This document shows positions 1 to 7,990 of a DNA stretch of 64,000 nt, in pieces; within the stretch, counting starts at the first letter, position 1; the number at the start of each line of letters is the position of its first letter. Location: positions 142,260 through 206,259 of the forward strand of contig CAZCUD010000007.1 in NCBI GenBank assembly GCA_964501785.1, written 5' to 3'. This DNA comes from DATBSK01 sp964501785 (GTDB lineage: Bacteria; Actinomycetota; Acidimicrobiia; IMCC26256; PALSA-555). The notes below the pieces were generated by a model. It was not told the DNA's origin. It made no database searches and worked only from the letters and a program-made list of their open reading frames with translations. The position numbers and the translations under genes were made by a program.

Positions 1-366
1 CTCGACGCCGCAGGCGAGCGCGGTGTCGACGACGCCGGCGGCGACGAGGGCCGCGGCGAGGTTGGTCGCCTGCTGCGACGAGCCGCACTGGGCGTCGACC
101 GTCGTCGCCGCGACCGACATGGGCAGACCCGCGGTCAGCCATGCGGTGCGAGCGATGTCGAAGGTCTGCTCGCCGACCTGCGAGACGCACCCCCCGATCA
201 CCTGGCCGATCGCGTCGGGCTCGAGACCCGAACGATCGACCGCTTCGCGCTGGACCGCGGCCAGCAGGTCGGCCGGGTGCATGGTCGCGAGCCCGCCGTT
301 GCGCCGCCCGAGCGGTGAGCGGACGGCGGACACGATCACCACGTCGTCGTCGGAGAGGGCGCGCAC
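1..366 (-). CDS. Thiolase family protein (acetyl-CoA acyltransferase), N-terminal part
   Basis: The reading frame enters from the left edge and gives 122 N-terminal residues of a thiolase. The VVIVSAVRSPLGRRNGG block near residues 9-25 is the usual thiolase start, and DAQCGSSQQA carries the nucleophilic cysteine (about Cys94) that is acylated during thiolysis or condensation of acyl-CoAs. The C-terminal half with the second Cys/His motif lies outside the window. I take GTG at 366 as the start because it sits just before the conserved first strand; an upstream ATG would overlap the divergent lipoprotein start at 400. It could be a beta-oxidation thiolase or a sterol-carrier-type thiolase; the fragment does not decide. 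Confidence 0.85.
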   Translation of the reverse strand, partial: MRALSDDDVVIVSAVRSPLGRRNGGLATMHPADLLAAVQREAVDRSGLEPDAIGQVIGGCVSQVGEQTFDIARTAWLTAGLPMSVAATTVDAQCGSSQQATNLAAALVAAGVVDTALACGVE

Positions 367-399
367 GGAGCGAATCGTACCGCCCTCTACGCTGATCGC

Positions 400-1041
400 A
401 TGCGGCCCCGCCTCGCGCTCGCCGGCGCGCTCGCGTGCTTGCTCGTGGTCGGCGTGGCCTGCTCCGGCGGCGGGAGCGACGACGCCGCGTCCCCCAGCCG
501 TGACGACCGCGTCGCGCAGGACGACGAGGGGCCCGGGTGCGAGCACATCGTCGCCAGCGAGGAGCGTCGCTTCCGGCGCCCCGGCACCGATCTCGTCTAC
601 ATGGTCGACGCGGTGACGGAGCCGCTCGTCTGCTACGACAAGATCTCGTTCGTGTTCGACGCAGGTGACGGGCCCGACCTGCCGCCCGGATACCTCGTCG
701 AGTACCGCGAGCCGCCGTTCGTCGAGGGCATCAACACGACGACGGAGGGCTTCGACGACGCGAAGGCGTACCTGTACGTGGAGATGCAGCCCACGTCGAC
801 CGTCGACCTGCGGTTCGCGGGTTCAGGACGGCGCACCTACCGGGGCAACCTGCGGCTCGCTCTCGACGAGGCGATCCATCACACGGTGATCGTCGAGTGG
901 CTGGACAAGGTCGAGGACGTCACGCCGGAGGATCCGACCGACGACAAGATCATCTGGGTGATCGGACTGGACGAGAAGCGTCCGTTCACCGTCGACTCCG
1001 CGAACCAGCCTCCCCGCATCAACGTCCTCGTGATGCGCTGA
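400..1041 (+). CDS. Putative secreted lipoprotein, unknown function
   Basis: The 213-aa product starts with a basic residue pair, a hydrophobic stretch (ALAGALACLLVVGVAC) and a lipobox-like cysteine at residue 21, followed by a flexible GGGSDD linker. This predicts lipidation and anchoring on the outer face of the membrane. The mature part has two further cysteines (about residues 47 and 79) that could form a disulfide, and mixed beta-type sequence. I do not recognise the domain. It is divergent from the thiolase with only 33 bp between starts, so the promoters must overlap. Confidence 0.75.
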   Translation: MRPRLALAGALACLLVVGVACSGGGSDDAASPSRDDRVAQDDEGPGCEHIVASEERRFRRPGTDLVYMVDAVTEPLVCYDKISFVFDAGDGPDLPPGYLVEYREPPFVEGINTTTEGFDDAKAYLYVEMQPTSTVDLRFAGSGRRTYRGNLRLALDEAIHHTVIVEWLDKVEDVTPEDPTDDKIIWVIGLDEKRPFTVDSANQPPRINVLVMR

Positions 1042-1076
1042 ACGACCCGCCCGGCGACCCCTCGGGCGCGCGCGGG

Positions 1077-2030
1077 TCAGGTCACGAGGACGATCTTGCC
1101 GAGCTTGGCGCCGGCGGCGAAGCGGTCGTAGGCGGCGGCTGCGTCGGCCATCGGGTGCTCGGCGGCGATCGGGACGCGCAGCCGACCGGTGGCGAGCAGT
1201 GGGAGCACGGACCGCTCGACGCCGCGCGCGGCCATGGCCTTGCCCTCGAGCGGGCGGGCCCGCAACGTCGATGCGTGGATGCTGCCGCGCGCCGCCATGA
1301 GGCGCAGCAGGTCGACCTCCGCCTTGGCTCCGGCGCCGACCCCGATCACGACGATCCTCCCGCCGGTCGCCAGTGCCGCGAGGTCGTCGGGCAGGTTCGG
1401 CGCGCCGACGAGCTCGAGCACGACGTCGAAGGGACCCCGATCGACGAACGCGTCCGGTGCACACACGTCGACGACACCGGCCCCGCCGCCGATCTCCGCG
1501 ACGTCGCCCCGCAGGGATTCGTTGCGCACGGTCGCGACGACCCGCGCGCCGGCGTGCGCGGCGAGCTGGACGCCGGCGATGCCGACACCGCCCGCGGCGC
1601 CGTGCACGAGGACGCGCTCGCCCAGGGTGAGGCGGCACTGGGTGAAGAGCGCGTCGTGGGCGGTCGTGAAGACCTCGGGGAAGCCGCCGGCTTCGGGCCA
1701 GCCGAGGCCCTCGGGCACGGCGAGCGCGACCCGCTCGTGGACGACGGCCAGCTCGGCCTGGGCGCCGCCCCCGACGATCGCCATGACGTGATCACCGATC
1801 GCGAAGCGGGTCACTCCGGGCCCGGTCGCGACGACCTCTCCCGCGAGCTCGAGGCCCGGGACGTCGGCCGGGGCATCCGGCGGCGCGGCGTAGAGGCCGC
1901 GTCGCTGCAGCATGTCGGCGCCGTTGAGCCCCGCCGCTCGCACGGCGACCAGGAGCTCGCCCTGGCCGGGGACGGGGTCGGGCTTCGTCGTCCACTCGAC
2001 GCGTCCGTCGTCGATGGTGACCGCCTGCAC
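1077..2030 (-). CDS. Zinc-independent quinone oxidoreductase-like MDR family protein
   Basis: This 317-aa medium-chain dehydrogenase/reductase has an N-terminal GroES-like fold (PVPGQGELLVAVRAAGLNGAD) and a Rossmann domain with the AAGGVGIAGVQLA nucleotide-binding loop near residue 145. No structural-zinc cysteine cluster is visible, which matches NADPH:quinone oxidoreductase (QOR/CrtZ-type) enzymes reducing quinones or enones. I chose GTG at 2030 (VQAVTIDDG) because homologues begin just before this block and because the longer ATG at 2105 would overlap the divergent gene at 2093. The substrate is unknown. Confidence 0.82.
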   Translation of the reverse strand: MQAVTIDDGRVEWTTKPDPVPGQGELLVAVRAAGLNGADMLQRRGLYAAPPDAPADVPGLELAGEVVATGPGVTRFAIGDHVMAIVGGGAQAELAVVHERVALAVPEGLGWPEAGGFPEVFTTAHDALFTQCRLTLGERVLVHGAAGGVGIAGVQLAAHAGARVVATVRNESLRGDVAEIGGGAGVVDVCAPDAFVDRGPFDVVLELVGAPNLPDDLAALATGGRIVVIGVGAGAKAEVDLLRLMAARGSIHASTLRARPLEGKAMAARGVERSVLPLLATGRLRVPIAAEHPMADAAAAYDRFAAGAKLGKIVLVT

Positions 2031-2092
2031 GGGGAGCAGCGTACGGCCGGGACGCGGTCCGAGCCGGCGCTGACGCTCGGTACCGTCTTCGC

Positions 2093-2500
2093 ATGCCGTC
2101 GTCACCCCGAGGAGCAGCCGATCGGTCGATCACCGCTCGGCGGCCGCAGGGTCCGCTCGCGTACCTCGACGACGACGGCAACGAGGTGATCCTCGATGCC
2201 GAGGACGCGGCCACGTTCTGGCGTCTCACCGGCGGGCTCGACGAGGCCGCGGTCTCGGCGTGCCCGACCTGCGCCGCCGGCGTCCTCGCCTGCGTCGCCG
2301 TCGTCGACCTGCTCGACGACGCCCCACCGCATCCGCGGGCGCGCGACCTGCTGGAGCTCGCCGACGACGCGCCGACCCTGCACCTCTACGTGGTCGACCT
2401 CTCGACTCGGTGTCGCCACGTCACCTGGCGCGACCCGGGCTCTCTCGAGTGGCGGGACGCGGTGTCGGACCTCGTCGACGACGTGCGCGGACCGCGCTGA
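2093..2500 (+). CDS. Hypothetical protein with a CPTC motif
   Basis: The 135-aa acidic protein has no signal peptide or membrane segment. It contains an isolated CPTC motif (residues 57-60) and a later single cysteine in STRCRHVTW, which could bind a metal together. The sequence between (DDAPPHPRARDLLELADDAPTLHLYVVDL) has an alpha/beta look. I do not recognise the family. The gene is divergent from the QOR gene and convergent with the DsbA-like gene. Confidence 0.65.
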   Translation: MPSSPRGAADRSITARRPQGPLAYLDDDGNEVILDAEDAATFWRLTGGLDEAAVSACPTCAAGVLACVAVVDLLDDAPPHPRARDLLELADDAPTLHLYVVDLSTRCRHVTWRDPGSLEWRDAVSDLVDDVRGPR

Positions 2501-2532
2501 CCCGTCGCCGGTCGTCTGCTCCGGGATCGGGG

Positions 2533-3114
2533 CTAGCGGTCGATCTTCGGCCGCTTGAACTCGTTGAGTCGGGTCCACGCGAGCAGGTCGATGGTGCGTT
2601 CGAGGTCGTCGACCCGGCCGCGCTCCATGAACCGCACGAACGCCGCGTCGTCGCCCTCGATGAAGGTCGGGACGCCCCAGACCCCCCACCGCGCGACGGC
2701 CTCGGTGTGCTCGGCCTCGAGCGTGGCCCGCGGGCGACCGCTCGCGACCTCCGTCGCCACCGCGTCGGGGTCGAGACCGGCGCTCGTGACCGCGTCGCGG
2801 AGCACGGTCTCGTCGTCGAGCTTGAGCCCCTTGTCGTGGCGGGCGGCGAAGAGCGCGAGGTGCGCGGCCTCGAACTGATCGGCGAAGGCGTCCCGCACGG
2901 CGAGGCCGTACAGCAGCGCGAGGACGCCGCTCCCGAGCGGGTCGCGGTCCCACGCCGGCTCGTCACCGTCTTCGACGTGTGCCTGCGCGAGCGAGAAGGG
3001 CAGGTAGCGGAACTCGAGGTCGCTCGCGCCGTTCGCGGCCGCCAGCGCAGCCGCGTTGCCGTTGTACGCGAACGGGCAGAGGTAGTCGAACGTGACGGCG
3101 AGCGATCGGGCCAT
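2533..3114 (-). CDS. DsbA-family thioredoxin-fold protein
   Basis: This 193-aa protein matches the DsbA/FrnE/HCCA-isomerase fold. A first strand (LAVTFDYLCPFAYNGN) runs into the active-site helix, a helical insertion follows, and the cis-proline loop WGVWGVPTFIEGD comes near residues 145-158. The active site reads CPFA rather than CPxC, so only one cysteine is present. FrnE-like and 2-hydroxychromene-2-carboxylate isomerase-like members also lack the classical pair. It could be an isomerase or glutathione/mycothiol-dependent enzyme rather than a disulfide oxidoreductase. No signal peptide is seen, so it is likely cytoplasmic. Confidence 0.8.
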   Translation of the reverse strand: MARSLAVTFDYLCPFAYNGNAAALAAANGASDLEFRYLPFSLAQAHVEDGDEPAWDRDPLGSGVLALLYGLAVRDAFADQFEAAHLALFAARHDKGLKLDDETVLRDAVTSAGLDPDAVATEVASGRPRATLEAEHTEAVARWGVWGVPTFIEGDDAAFVRFMERGRVDDLERTIDLLAWTRLNEFKRPKIDR

Positions 3115-3123
3115 CGCGGAACG

Positions 3124-3714
3124 CTACCGCCCTCGCCGGCGGCGCTCGACGAAGCGCCGCGCCGCCGGTGCGAGCGCGAGGCCGAGCGCAGCTCCTGCGA
3201 TCACGTCAGAGGCGTGGTGCATGCGGACGTACACGCGGCTTCCCGCCACTGCCGCGGCGAGCGCGAACCACGCGGGCGCCGACGCTCGGCTCTTGCCGAG
3301 GACGGCCGCGCACATGAACGCGGTGGCGGCGTGGCCCGACGGGAACGACGACGTGATCGGCCGGCGCATCCCGTAGGGGAGCGGAGCGTCGTGCTCGAAG
3401 TGCACAGTCGGTCGGACCCGACGGAAGAGCGACTTCACGCCGCCGTTCGTGATGGCCGACTCCGCGCCCAGGGCTGCGCTGAAGCGCAGGGCCCAGCGCG
3501 GATCGCGACGGCGGAGCGCCTCGGCGATGCCGATCGCGTGCCAGAGCATCCCGTGGTCGGCCGCGCTCGACAGCGAGTAGAAGACACGATCGAGCGCCGG
3601 GCTTCGGTACCGCTCGAGCCACTTGTCGACCGACTCGTCGAAGACCATGACTCGCTCGGACAGCGACGGCGACCGCGTCGCCGACGCGTCGCCCGCCGGT
3701 GCCTCGGTGCCCAC
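3124..3714 (-). CDS. PAP2 superfamily membrane phosphatase
   Basis: All three PAP2 catalytic signatures are present in order: KSLFRRVRP (KX6RP), FPSGHAAT (PSGH) and SRVYVRMHHASD (SRX5HX3D). The enzyme therefore probably dephosphorylates a lipid phosphate such as phosphatidate or undecaprenyl diphosphate at the membrane. Several hydrophobic segments surround the motifs. The frame is open further upstream, into the coding region of the nuclease gene; I choose GTG at 3714, which starts 27 bp after that gene's stop. ATG at 3648 is an alternative that still keeps the whole domain. Confidence 0.88.
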   Translation of the reverse strand: MGTEAPAGDASATRSPSLSERVMVFDESVDKWLERYRSPALDRVFYSLSSAADHGMLWHAIGIAEALRRRDPRWALRFSAALGAESAITNGGVKSLFRRVRPTVHFEHDAPLPYGMRRPITSSFPSGHAATAFMCAAVLGKSRASAPAWFALAAAVAGSRVYVRMHHASDVIAGAALGLALAPAARRFVERRRRGR

Positions 3715-3740
3715 GCCTCCAGTGTTGCCGGTCGCTCGGA

Positions 3741-4583
3741 TCAGGCGGGAGCCAGGGGCAGGGCCGGCTCGATCACCGTGCCCGGCCCACGCAGCTCGGC
3801 CGCCTGCTCGGGATCGCCGCCGTGCGCGGGGCAGTAGGGCTTGAAGGAGCAGAAGTCGCAGAGCCGGCTCGGGCTGGGACGGAAGTCGTCGCGCGCACAG
3901 GCTCGTTCGATCGCGGTCCACAATGCCGCCGTCTTGCGGGCCACGCCCCGCGTCGACTGCTCGGTGGGCGTCGCGATGATCGCCTCGGGCTTGGAGAGGT
4001 AGAGCAGCTGGACGCGTGAGGGGCGGCGCCCGAGCATCTGCTCGCAGAGCAAGGCGTAGGTGTGCACGCCACCGAGGCTGCGGCTCTCGAACATCTCAGA
4101 GGGCACGCGCCCGGTCTTGTAGTCGGTGACGACCAGCTCGCCGTCGCGGTCGAGCTCGAGCCGGTCGATGATCCCACGCAGGCGCACCCCCGGCCCCACC
4201 TCGGCCTGGAGCTTGAGCTCGAGCCCGATGGGATGGACGGTGGTCGGGTCTTCGAGCTCGAAGTAGCGCCGCACCAGCGCCTCGGCGTCGAGCTGGAACA
4301 GCGCCCACTCCTCGTCGGAGAGCTCGAGCCCGGCGAACTCGGGATGCTCGGCCAGCTCGGCCCGAGCGCGGTCGAGGTCGGCGAGGGCTGCGTCGACCGT
4401 GCGGTCGTCGGCGGGACGGCACATCAGCAGCTCGAGCGCCCGGTGCACCAGCGTGCCCTTGGACGCCCACGGCGACGGCGGCTCCGGGAGCCGATCGAGG
4501 TAGGAGAAGCGGAACGCGAGCGGGCACTCCTTGAAGGCCGAGACCGAGCTCGGCGAGAGGGAGTACGGGAGTGCTCGACCCAT
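3741..4583 (-). CDS. RecB-family PD-(D/E)XK nuclease
   Basis: The 280-aa protein begins with SLSPSSVSAFKECPLAFRF, the N-terminal helix and first cysteine of RecB/Cas4-like nucleases. It continues with GTLVHRALE, the catalytic GIIDRLE...VTDYKTG (PD-DxK) core near residues 140-165 and the QLLYL strand. It ends in the cysteine group CDFCSFKPYCPA that, with the first cysteine, would hold an iron-sulfur cluster. It is a stand-alone exonuclease domain without helicase, as is common in actinobacteria. The start at ATG 4583 leaves out ten residues that would be unusual upstream of the domain. Confidence 0.88.
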   Translation of the reverse strand: MGRALPYSLSPSSVSAFKECPLAFRFSYLDRLPEPPSPWASKGTLVHRALELLMCRPADDRTVDAALADLDRARAELAEHPEFAGLELSDEEWALFQLDAEALVRRYFELEDPTTVHPIGLELKLQAEVGPGVRLRGIIDRLELDRDGELVVTDYKTGRVPSEMFESRSLGGVHTYALLCEQMLGRRPSRVQLLYLSKPEAIIATPTEQSTRGVARKTAALWTAIERACARDDFRPSPSRLCDFCSFKPYCPAHGGDPEQAAELRGPGTVIEPALPLAPA

Positions 4584-4719
4584 CGATCGCACGGTACCGC
4601 CGGGGTGTGACACCCGAGGGGATGGCCGCGCCGGGCCTCCGAGCGCCCGGAGGCGAGGCGGTTAGGGTCGCCGGCCCGGGCCGTGGGCGTCGCCGCCGGC
4701 TCGGAGAGGAGGTGTGGCG

Positions 4720-5730
4720 ATGAAGGTCGACGGCGGGATCCCGGGTGCGGGGGTCGACGAGGTCGTGCGGGCGGCCCGTGAGCTCGAGGCGGTCGGGTAC
4801 GACGGCGGTCTCAGCGCCGAGACGAACCACGACCCCTTCTTCCCGCTCCTCGTCGCCGCCGAGCACACCGATTCGCTCGAGCTCGGCACCGGCATCGCCG
4901 TGGCCTTCGCTCGCAGCCCCATGACGCTCGCCAACATCGGGTACGACCTCCAGGCCTTCTCCCGAGGCCGGTTCCGCCTCGGGCTCGGCAGCCAGATCAA
5001 GGCGCACATCGAGAAGCGCTTCTCGATGCCCTGGTCGCGCCCGGCAGCGCGCATGCGCGAGCTGATCCTCGCGGTGCGGGCGATCTGGGCCTGCTGGAAC
5101 GAAGGTGCGCCACTCGACTTCCGCGGCGAGTTCTACCGGCACACGCTCATGACGCCGTTCTTCGACCCCGGACCCAACCCCTACGGCAACCCGACGATCC
5201 AGCTCGCGGCCGTGGGCGAGCGGATGACGGAGGTGGCGGGAGAGGTCGCGGACGGCATCATCCTCCACGCGTTCACGACCGAGCGGTACGTGCGCGAGGT
5301 CACCCTGCCGGCGCTCGAGCGCGGGCTCGTGAAGGCCGGCCGCGATCGGCGCGACTTCGAGATCTCGGGCCCGATGTTCGTCGTCTCCGGCGCCGACGAA
5401 GAGGAGCTCGAGCGGGCGAAGCGCGGCACGCGTGAGCAGATCGCGTTCTACGGGTCGACGCCGGCGTACCGCGGCGTCCTCGAGCTGCACGGCTGGGGCG
5501 ATCTCCAGGCCGAGCTCAACCGCCTGTCGAAGCGCGGCGAGTGGCAGACCATGGGTGAGCTGATCACCGACGACGTCCTCGAGACCTTCGCGGTGGTGGC
5601 GGCGCCCGAAGACGTGCCGAAGGCGATGCTCGCCCGGTACGGCGACGTGCTCGACCGACTCCAGTTCTACGCGCCGTATCGCAGCGATCCCGACCGCTGG
5701 AAGCAGGTGCTCGCCTCCTTCCACCAGTGA
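4720..5730 (+). CDS. LLM-class F420-dependent oxidoreductase (TIGR03617-like)
   Basis: The 336-aa luciferase-like monooxygenase domain protein has the expected TIM-barrel landmarks: SAETNHDPFFPLLVAAEH, LELGTGIAVAFARSPM, the LGLGSQIKAHIEKRF loop and MPWSRPAARMREL. This matches the actinobacterial F420-binding subfamily rather than FMN monooxygenases. A strong GAGGAGG ribosome-binding site ends 7 bases before ATG 4720, which decides that start over GTG 4714. The substrate is not known. The gene stands alone, closed by a strong hairpin overlapping its stop codon. Confidence 0.88.
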   Translation: MKVDGGIPGAGVDEVVRAARELEAVGYDGGLSAETNHDPFFPLLVAAEHTDSLELGTGIAVAFARSPMTLANIGYDLQAFSRGRFRLGLGSQIKAHIEKRFSMPWSRPAARMRELILAVRAIWACWNEGAPLDFRGEFYRHTLMTPFFDPGPNPYGNPTIQLAAVGERMTEVAGEVADGIILHAFTTERYVREVTLPALERGLVKAGRDRRDFEISGPMFVVSGADEEELERAKRGTREQIAFYGSTPAYRGVLELHGWGDLQAELNRLSKRGEWQTMGELITDDVLETFAVVAAPEDVPKAMLARYGDVLDRLQFYAPYRSDPDRWKQVLASFHQ

Positions 5731-5761
5731 CCGGACGCGCGTAGCGCATCCGTCCGGTCAC
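5727..5761 (+). terminator. Perfect 11-bp inverted repeat overlapping a stop codon
   Basis: GTGACCGGACG (5727-5737) and CGTCCGGTCAC (5751-5761) pair perfectly around a 13-base loop that itself contains a GCGC-GTA-GCGC mini-stem. The left arm includes the TGA stop of the LLM oxidoreductase. There is no T tract, which is normal for intrinsic-like terminators in high-GC actinobacteria. Confidence 0.7.
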
Positions 5762-5816
5762 CACCGCCGCACCCGTCTCAGCCTGGGTTCAGGTTCGTTG
5801 CGTCACACTCGCCGTC

Positions 5817-6371
5817 ATGAGCGACGACCAACCGACGACATCGGACGACGCGGCGGCCGCGGCCGACGCCGAGACCCAGCCCCAGTCCCAGTCCATCGAC
5901 CCCGACCGTCCGGCCGCGGCCGACGCGTCCGACTCCGCCCAGCCCCCCACCGAGGGCGCGTCGGTCGGGTCGGACGGCTCGGGGGTGACGATCCCGAGCT
6001 GGCTCGCCGGCGCGCTGGTCGTGGTGCTCGCCCTGCTGATCGCGGGCGCGGGCTTCGCGATCGGGCGCGCCACCGCCCCCGAGGACGACGGCTTCCGCCC
6101 GATCGTGGCGACCGAGCGTGGCCGTGGCGGTGGCGACGGGCCGCGTGCCTTCCCCGGCCCCGGCGGCCTCCCGGGCGCGCCGGGCGGTCGTGGCCCCGAG
6201 GGCCGCGGCGGCGGACCCGGGCCTCGAGCGGTGCCGTTCCCGGAGGAGCGCGGCCGCTCGTACGAGGACGACGATCGCCGGAGCCGCGATCCCGAGCTCG
6301 ACGAGCGAGAGGACGACTCGGAGTCGGGGGGCTCGGACGCACCTGCGCCCCCGGACCTGCCCGGCACCTGA
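5817..6371 (+). CDS. Single-pass membrane protein with disordered flanks
   Basis: The 184-aa protein has an acidic, low-complexity N-terminus (about 60 residues rich in Asp, Ala, Gln, Ser). One transmembrane segment follows (IPSWLAGALVVVLALLIAGAGFAIG, about residues 62-86), then a Gly/Pro/Arg-rich and finally Asp/Glu-rich tail. No folded domain is recognisable. The composition suggests a tethered, intrinsically disordered protein. The function is unknown. Confidence 0.65.
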   Translation: MSDDQPTTSDDAAAAADAETQPQSQSIDPDRPAAADASDSAQPPTEGASVGSDGSGVTIPSWLAGALVVVLALLIAGAGFAIGRATAPEDDGFRPIVATERGRGGGDGPRAFPGPGGLPGAPGGRGPEGRGGGPGPRAVPFPEERGRSYEDDDRRSRDPELDEREDDSESGGSDAPAPPDLPGT

Positions 6372-6425
6372 GTCCGTACACTCTCCCGGTGCCCGACGAC
6401 GTTCGGCACGAGGGGGGAGCACACG

Positions 6426-6746
6426 ATGAGCACGCGCCAGCTCGGTGACGTCGCGACGAAGCTGCTGTTCGAGAACGACCGGGTGCGGGTCTGGGAGATG
6501 GACCTCGCTCCCGGGGAGTCGTCCGCCGTGCACGAGCACACGCTCGACTACCTGCTGATCCAGCTCGAGGGCGACAAGATCGCCGGGATCTTCGAGGAAG
6601 ACACGAAGGGCGCGTACCCGCCGGGGACGGTCGAGGGTGACGTCGCACCGGGCAACGTCGTCTACATCGAGAAGGGCGGCATCGAGACCGCGAAGAACAC
6701 GGGCACGAAGCGCTACCGCGAGATCCTGGTGGAGCTGAAGCCGTGA
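6426..6746 (+). CDS. Small cupin-domain protein
   Basis: The 106-aa product is a single cupin barrel: VWEMDLAPGESSAVHEHTLDYLLIQLEGDKIAG is motif 1 with the HxH metal-ligand pattern, and VAPGNVVYIEKGGIETAKNTG is a degenerate motif 2 whose usual histidine is not obvious. A GGGGGGAG ribosome-binding site precedes the ATG. It may bind a metal or small ligand; no specific reaction can be assigned. Confidence 0.8.
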   Translation: MSTRQLGDVATKLLFENDRVRVWEMDLAPGESSAVHEHTLDYLLIQLEGDKIAGIFEEDTKGAYPPGTVEGDVAPGNVVYIEKGGIETAKNTGTKRYREILVELKP

Positions 6747-6804
6747 ACGTCCGCGGGTCGGTCGACGCGAACCGGCGCACGGCCTCCCCGCGGACCCGGG
6801 ACGC

Positions 6805-7971
6805 GTGACCACGGTCGACGTCGGTCCCCTCACCGGGCTCCGGGTGCTCGAGGTCGCCAGCCTGTTCGCCGCTCCCCAGGTCGCCACCCTGCTCGGCGAC
6901 CTCGGTGCGGACGTGGTGAAGGTCGAGCCGCCCGAAGGCGACCCGATGCGCTCGATGGGCCAGCGCCGCGCCGGACGGTCGGTCGCGTGGGAGGCGATCG
7001 GTCGCAACAAGCGCTCGGTCGTCCTCGATCTCGAGGCCGATGGTGACGCCGGGAGCGCCGATCGTGCCGCCTTCGACTCGCTCGTGGGGGCCGCGGACGT
7101 GCTCGTCGAGAACCTCCCCGCCGCGCTGCGCTCCCGTTGGCGCTGCGGCTACGACGACCTCGCCGCCCGCAACCCCCGGCTGGTCGTCGTCAGCGTGAGC
7201 TGCTTCGGGCGGACAGGGCCGCACGCGGATCGACCCGGCGCGGGGACGCTCGCCGAGGCCCACGCGGGCCTGACCCACATGACCGGCGACGCCGATGGGC
7301 CGCCGACGCTCGCGTCGGTCGCCATCGGCGACACGTTGACCGCGTTCGCGGGGGTGATCGGAGCGCTCGCCGCGTGCTGGTCGCGCGACGCGCGGGGCGG
7401 GCCGGGGCGCCACGTCGACGTGAGCATGTACGAACCGGTGCTCGCGGTGATGGCCGGAGTGATCGCGGGATGGGACGGTGAGGGTGCGCCGCCCGCCCGC
7501 TCAGGCAGCCGGGTGCACGGTGGGGCGCCCCGCAACGTCTACCGGACCGGCGACGGTGGCTACGTCGCGGTGTCCGGGACGACCGACGCGCAGGTCGCGC
7601 GGCTGCTGCCGCTGCTCGGTCGGGACGACGCAGACGGCCGCGAGCGCTTCGGTCGGGCCGTGGAGCGCGCCGCCGCGGCCGACGAGCTCGATGCGCTCGT
7701 CGCCGCCTGGATCGCCGAGCGCGGTCGGGACGACGTCGTCGCCGCGCTCCTGGAGGCGCGGATCCCCGTGAGTCCCGTCAACGACCTCCGCGACGTGCTC
7801 GACGACGCGCAGGTGCGCCAACGGGGCAGCCTCGTGGAGATCTCCGGCGACTGGGGAACCGTGACCGTGCCCGCCCCGATGCCGTCGATGTCGGGAGCCC
7901 GCCGGGAGCCGACCCCCGCGCCGGCGCTCGGAGCCGACCGGGCGGCAGTGCTCGCCGACTGGGTCGGCTGA
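6805..7971 (+). CDS. CaiB/BaiF CoA-transferase family protein
   Basis: The 388-aa protein has the class III CoA-transferase start (PLTGLRVLEVASLFAAPQVATLLGDLGADVVKVEPPEGDP). It also has RNKRSVVLDLE, the DVLVENLP strand, GRTGPHADRPG, and the conserved aspartate region in SVAIGDTLTAFAG, where the catalytic Asp forms acyl and CoA thioester intermediates. The C-terminal small domain contains IPVSPVNDLRDVLDDAQV. It would move CoA between carboxylic acids. GTG at 6805 is placed just before the conserved first strand. The donor and acceptor acids are unknown. Confidence 0.88.
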   Translation: MTTVDVGPLTGLRVLEVASLFAAPQVATLLGDLGADVVKVEPPEGDPMRSMGQRRAGRSVAWEAIGRNKRSVVLDLEADGDAGSADRAAFDSLVGAADVLVENLPAALRSRWRCGYDDLAARNPRLVVVSVSCFGRTGPHADRPGAGTLAEAHAGLTHMTGDADGPPTLASVAIGDTLTAFAGVIGALAACWSRDARGGPGRHVDVSMYEPVLAVMAGVIAGWDGEGAPPARSGSRVHGGAPRNVYRTGDGGYVAVSGTTDAQVARLLPLLGRDDADGRERFGRAVERAAAADELDALVAAWIAERGRDDVVAALLEARIPVSPVNDLRDVLDDAQVRQRGSLVEISGDWGTVTVPAPMPSMSGARREPTPAPALGADRAAVLADWVG

Positions 7972-7990
7972 CGGATCGCGCCGACGTCAG
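7968..7990. terminator. Short hairpin between convergent genes
   Basis: CTGACG (7968-7973) pairs with CGTCAG (7985-7990) across an 11-base loop. It spans the stop codons of the convergent CaiB and SDR genes, so it could end transcription from both sides. The stem is only 6 bp, so confidence is modest. Confidence 0.4.
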
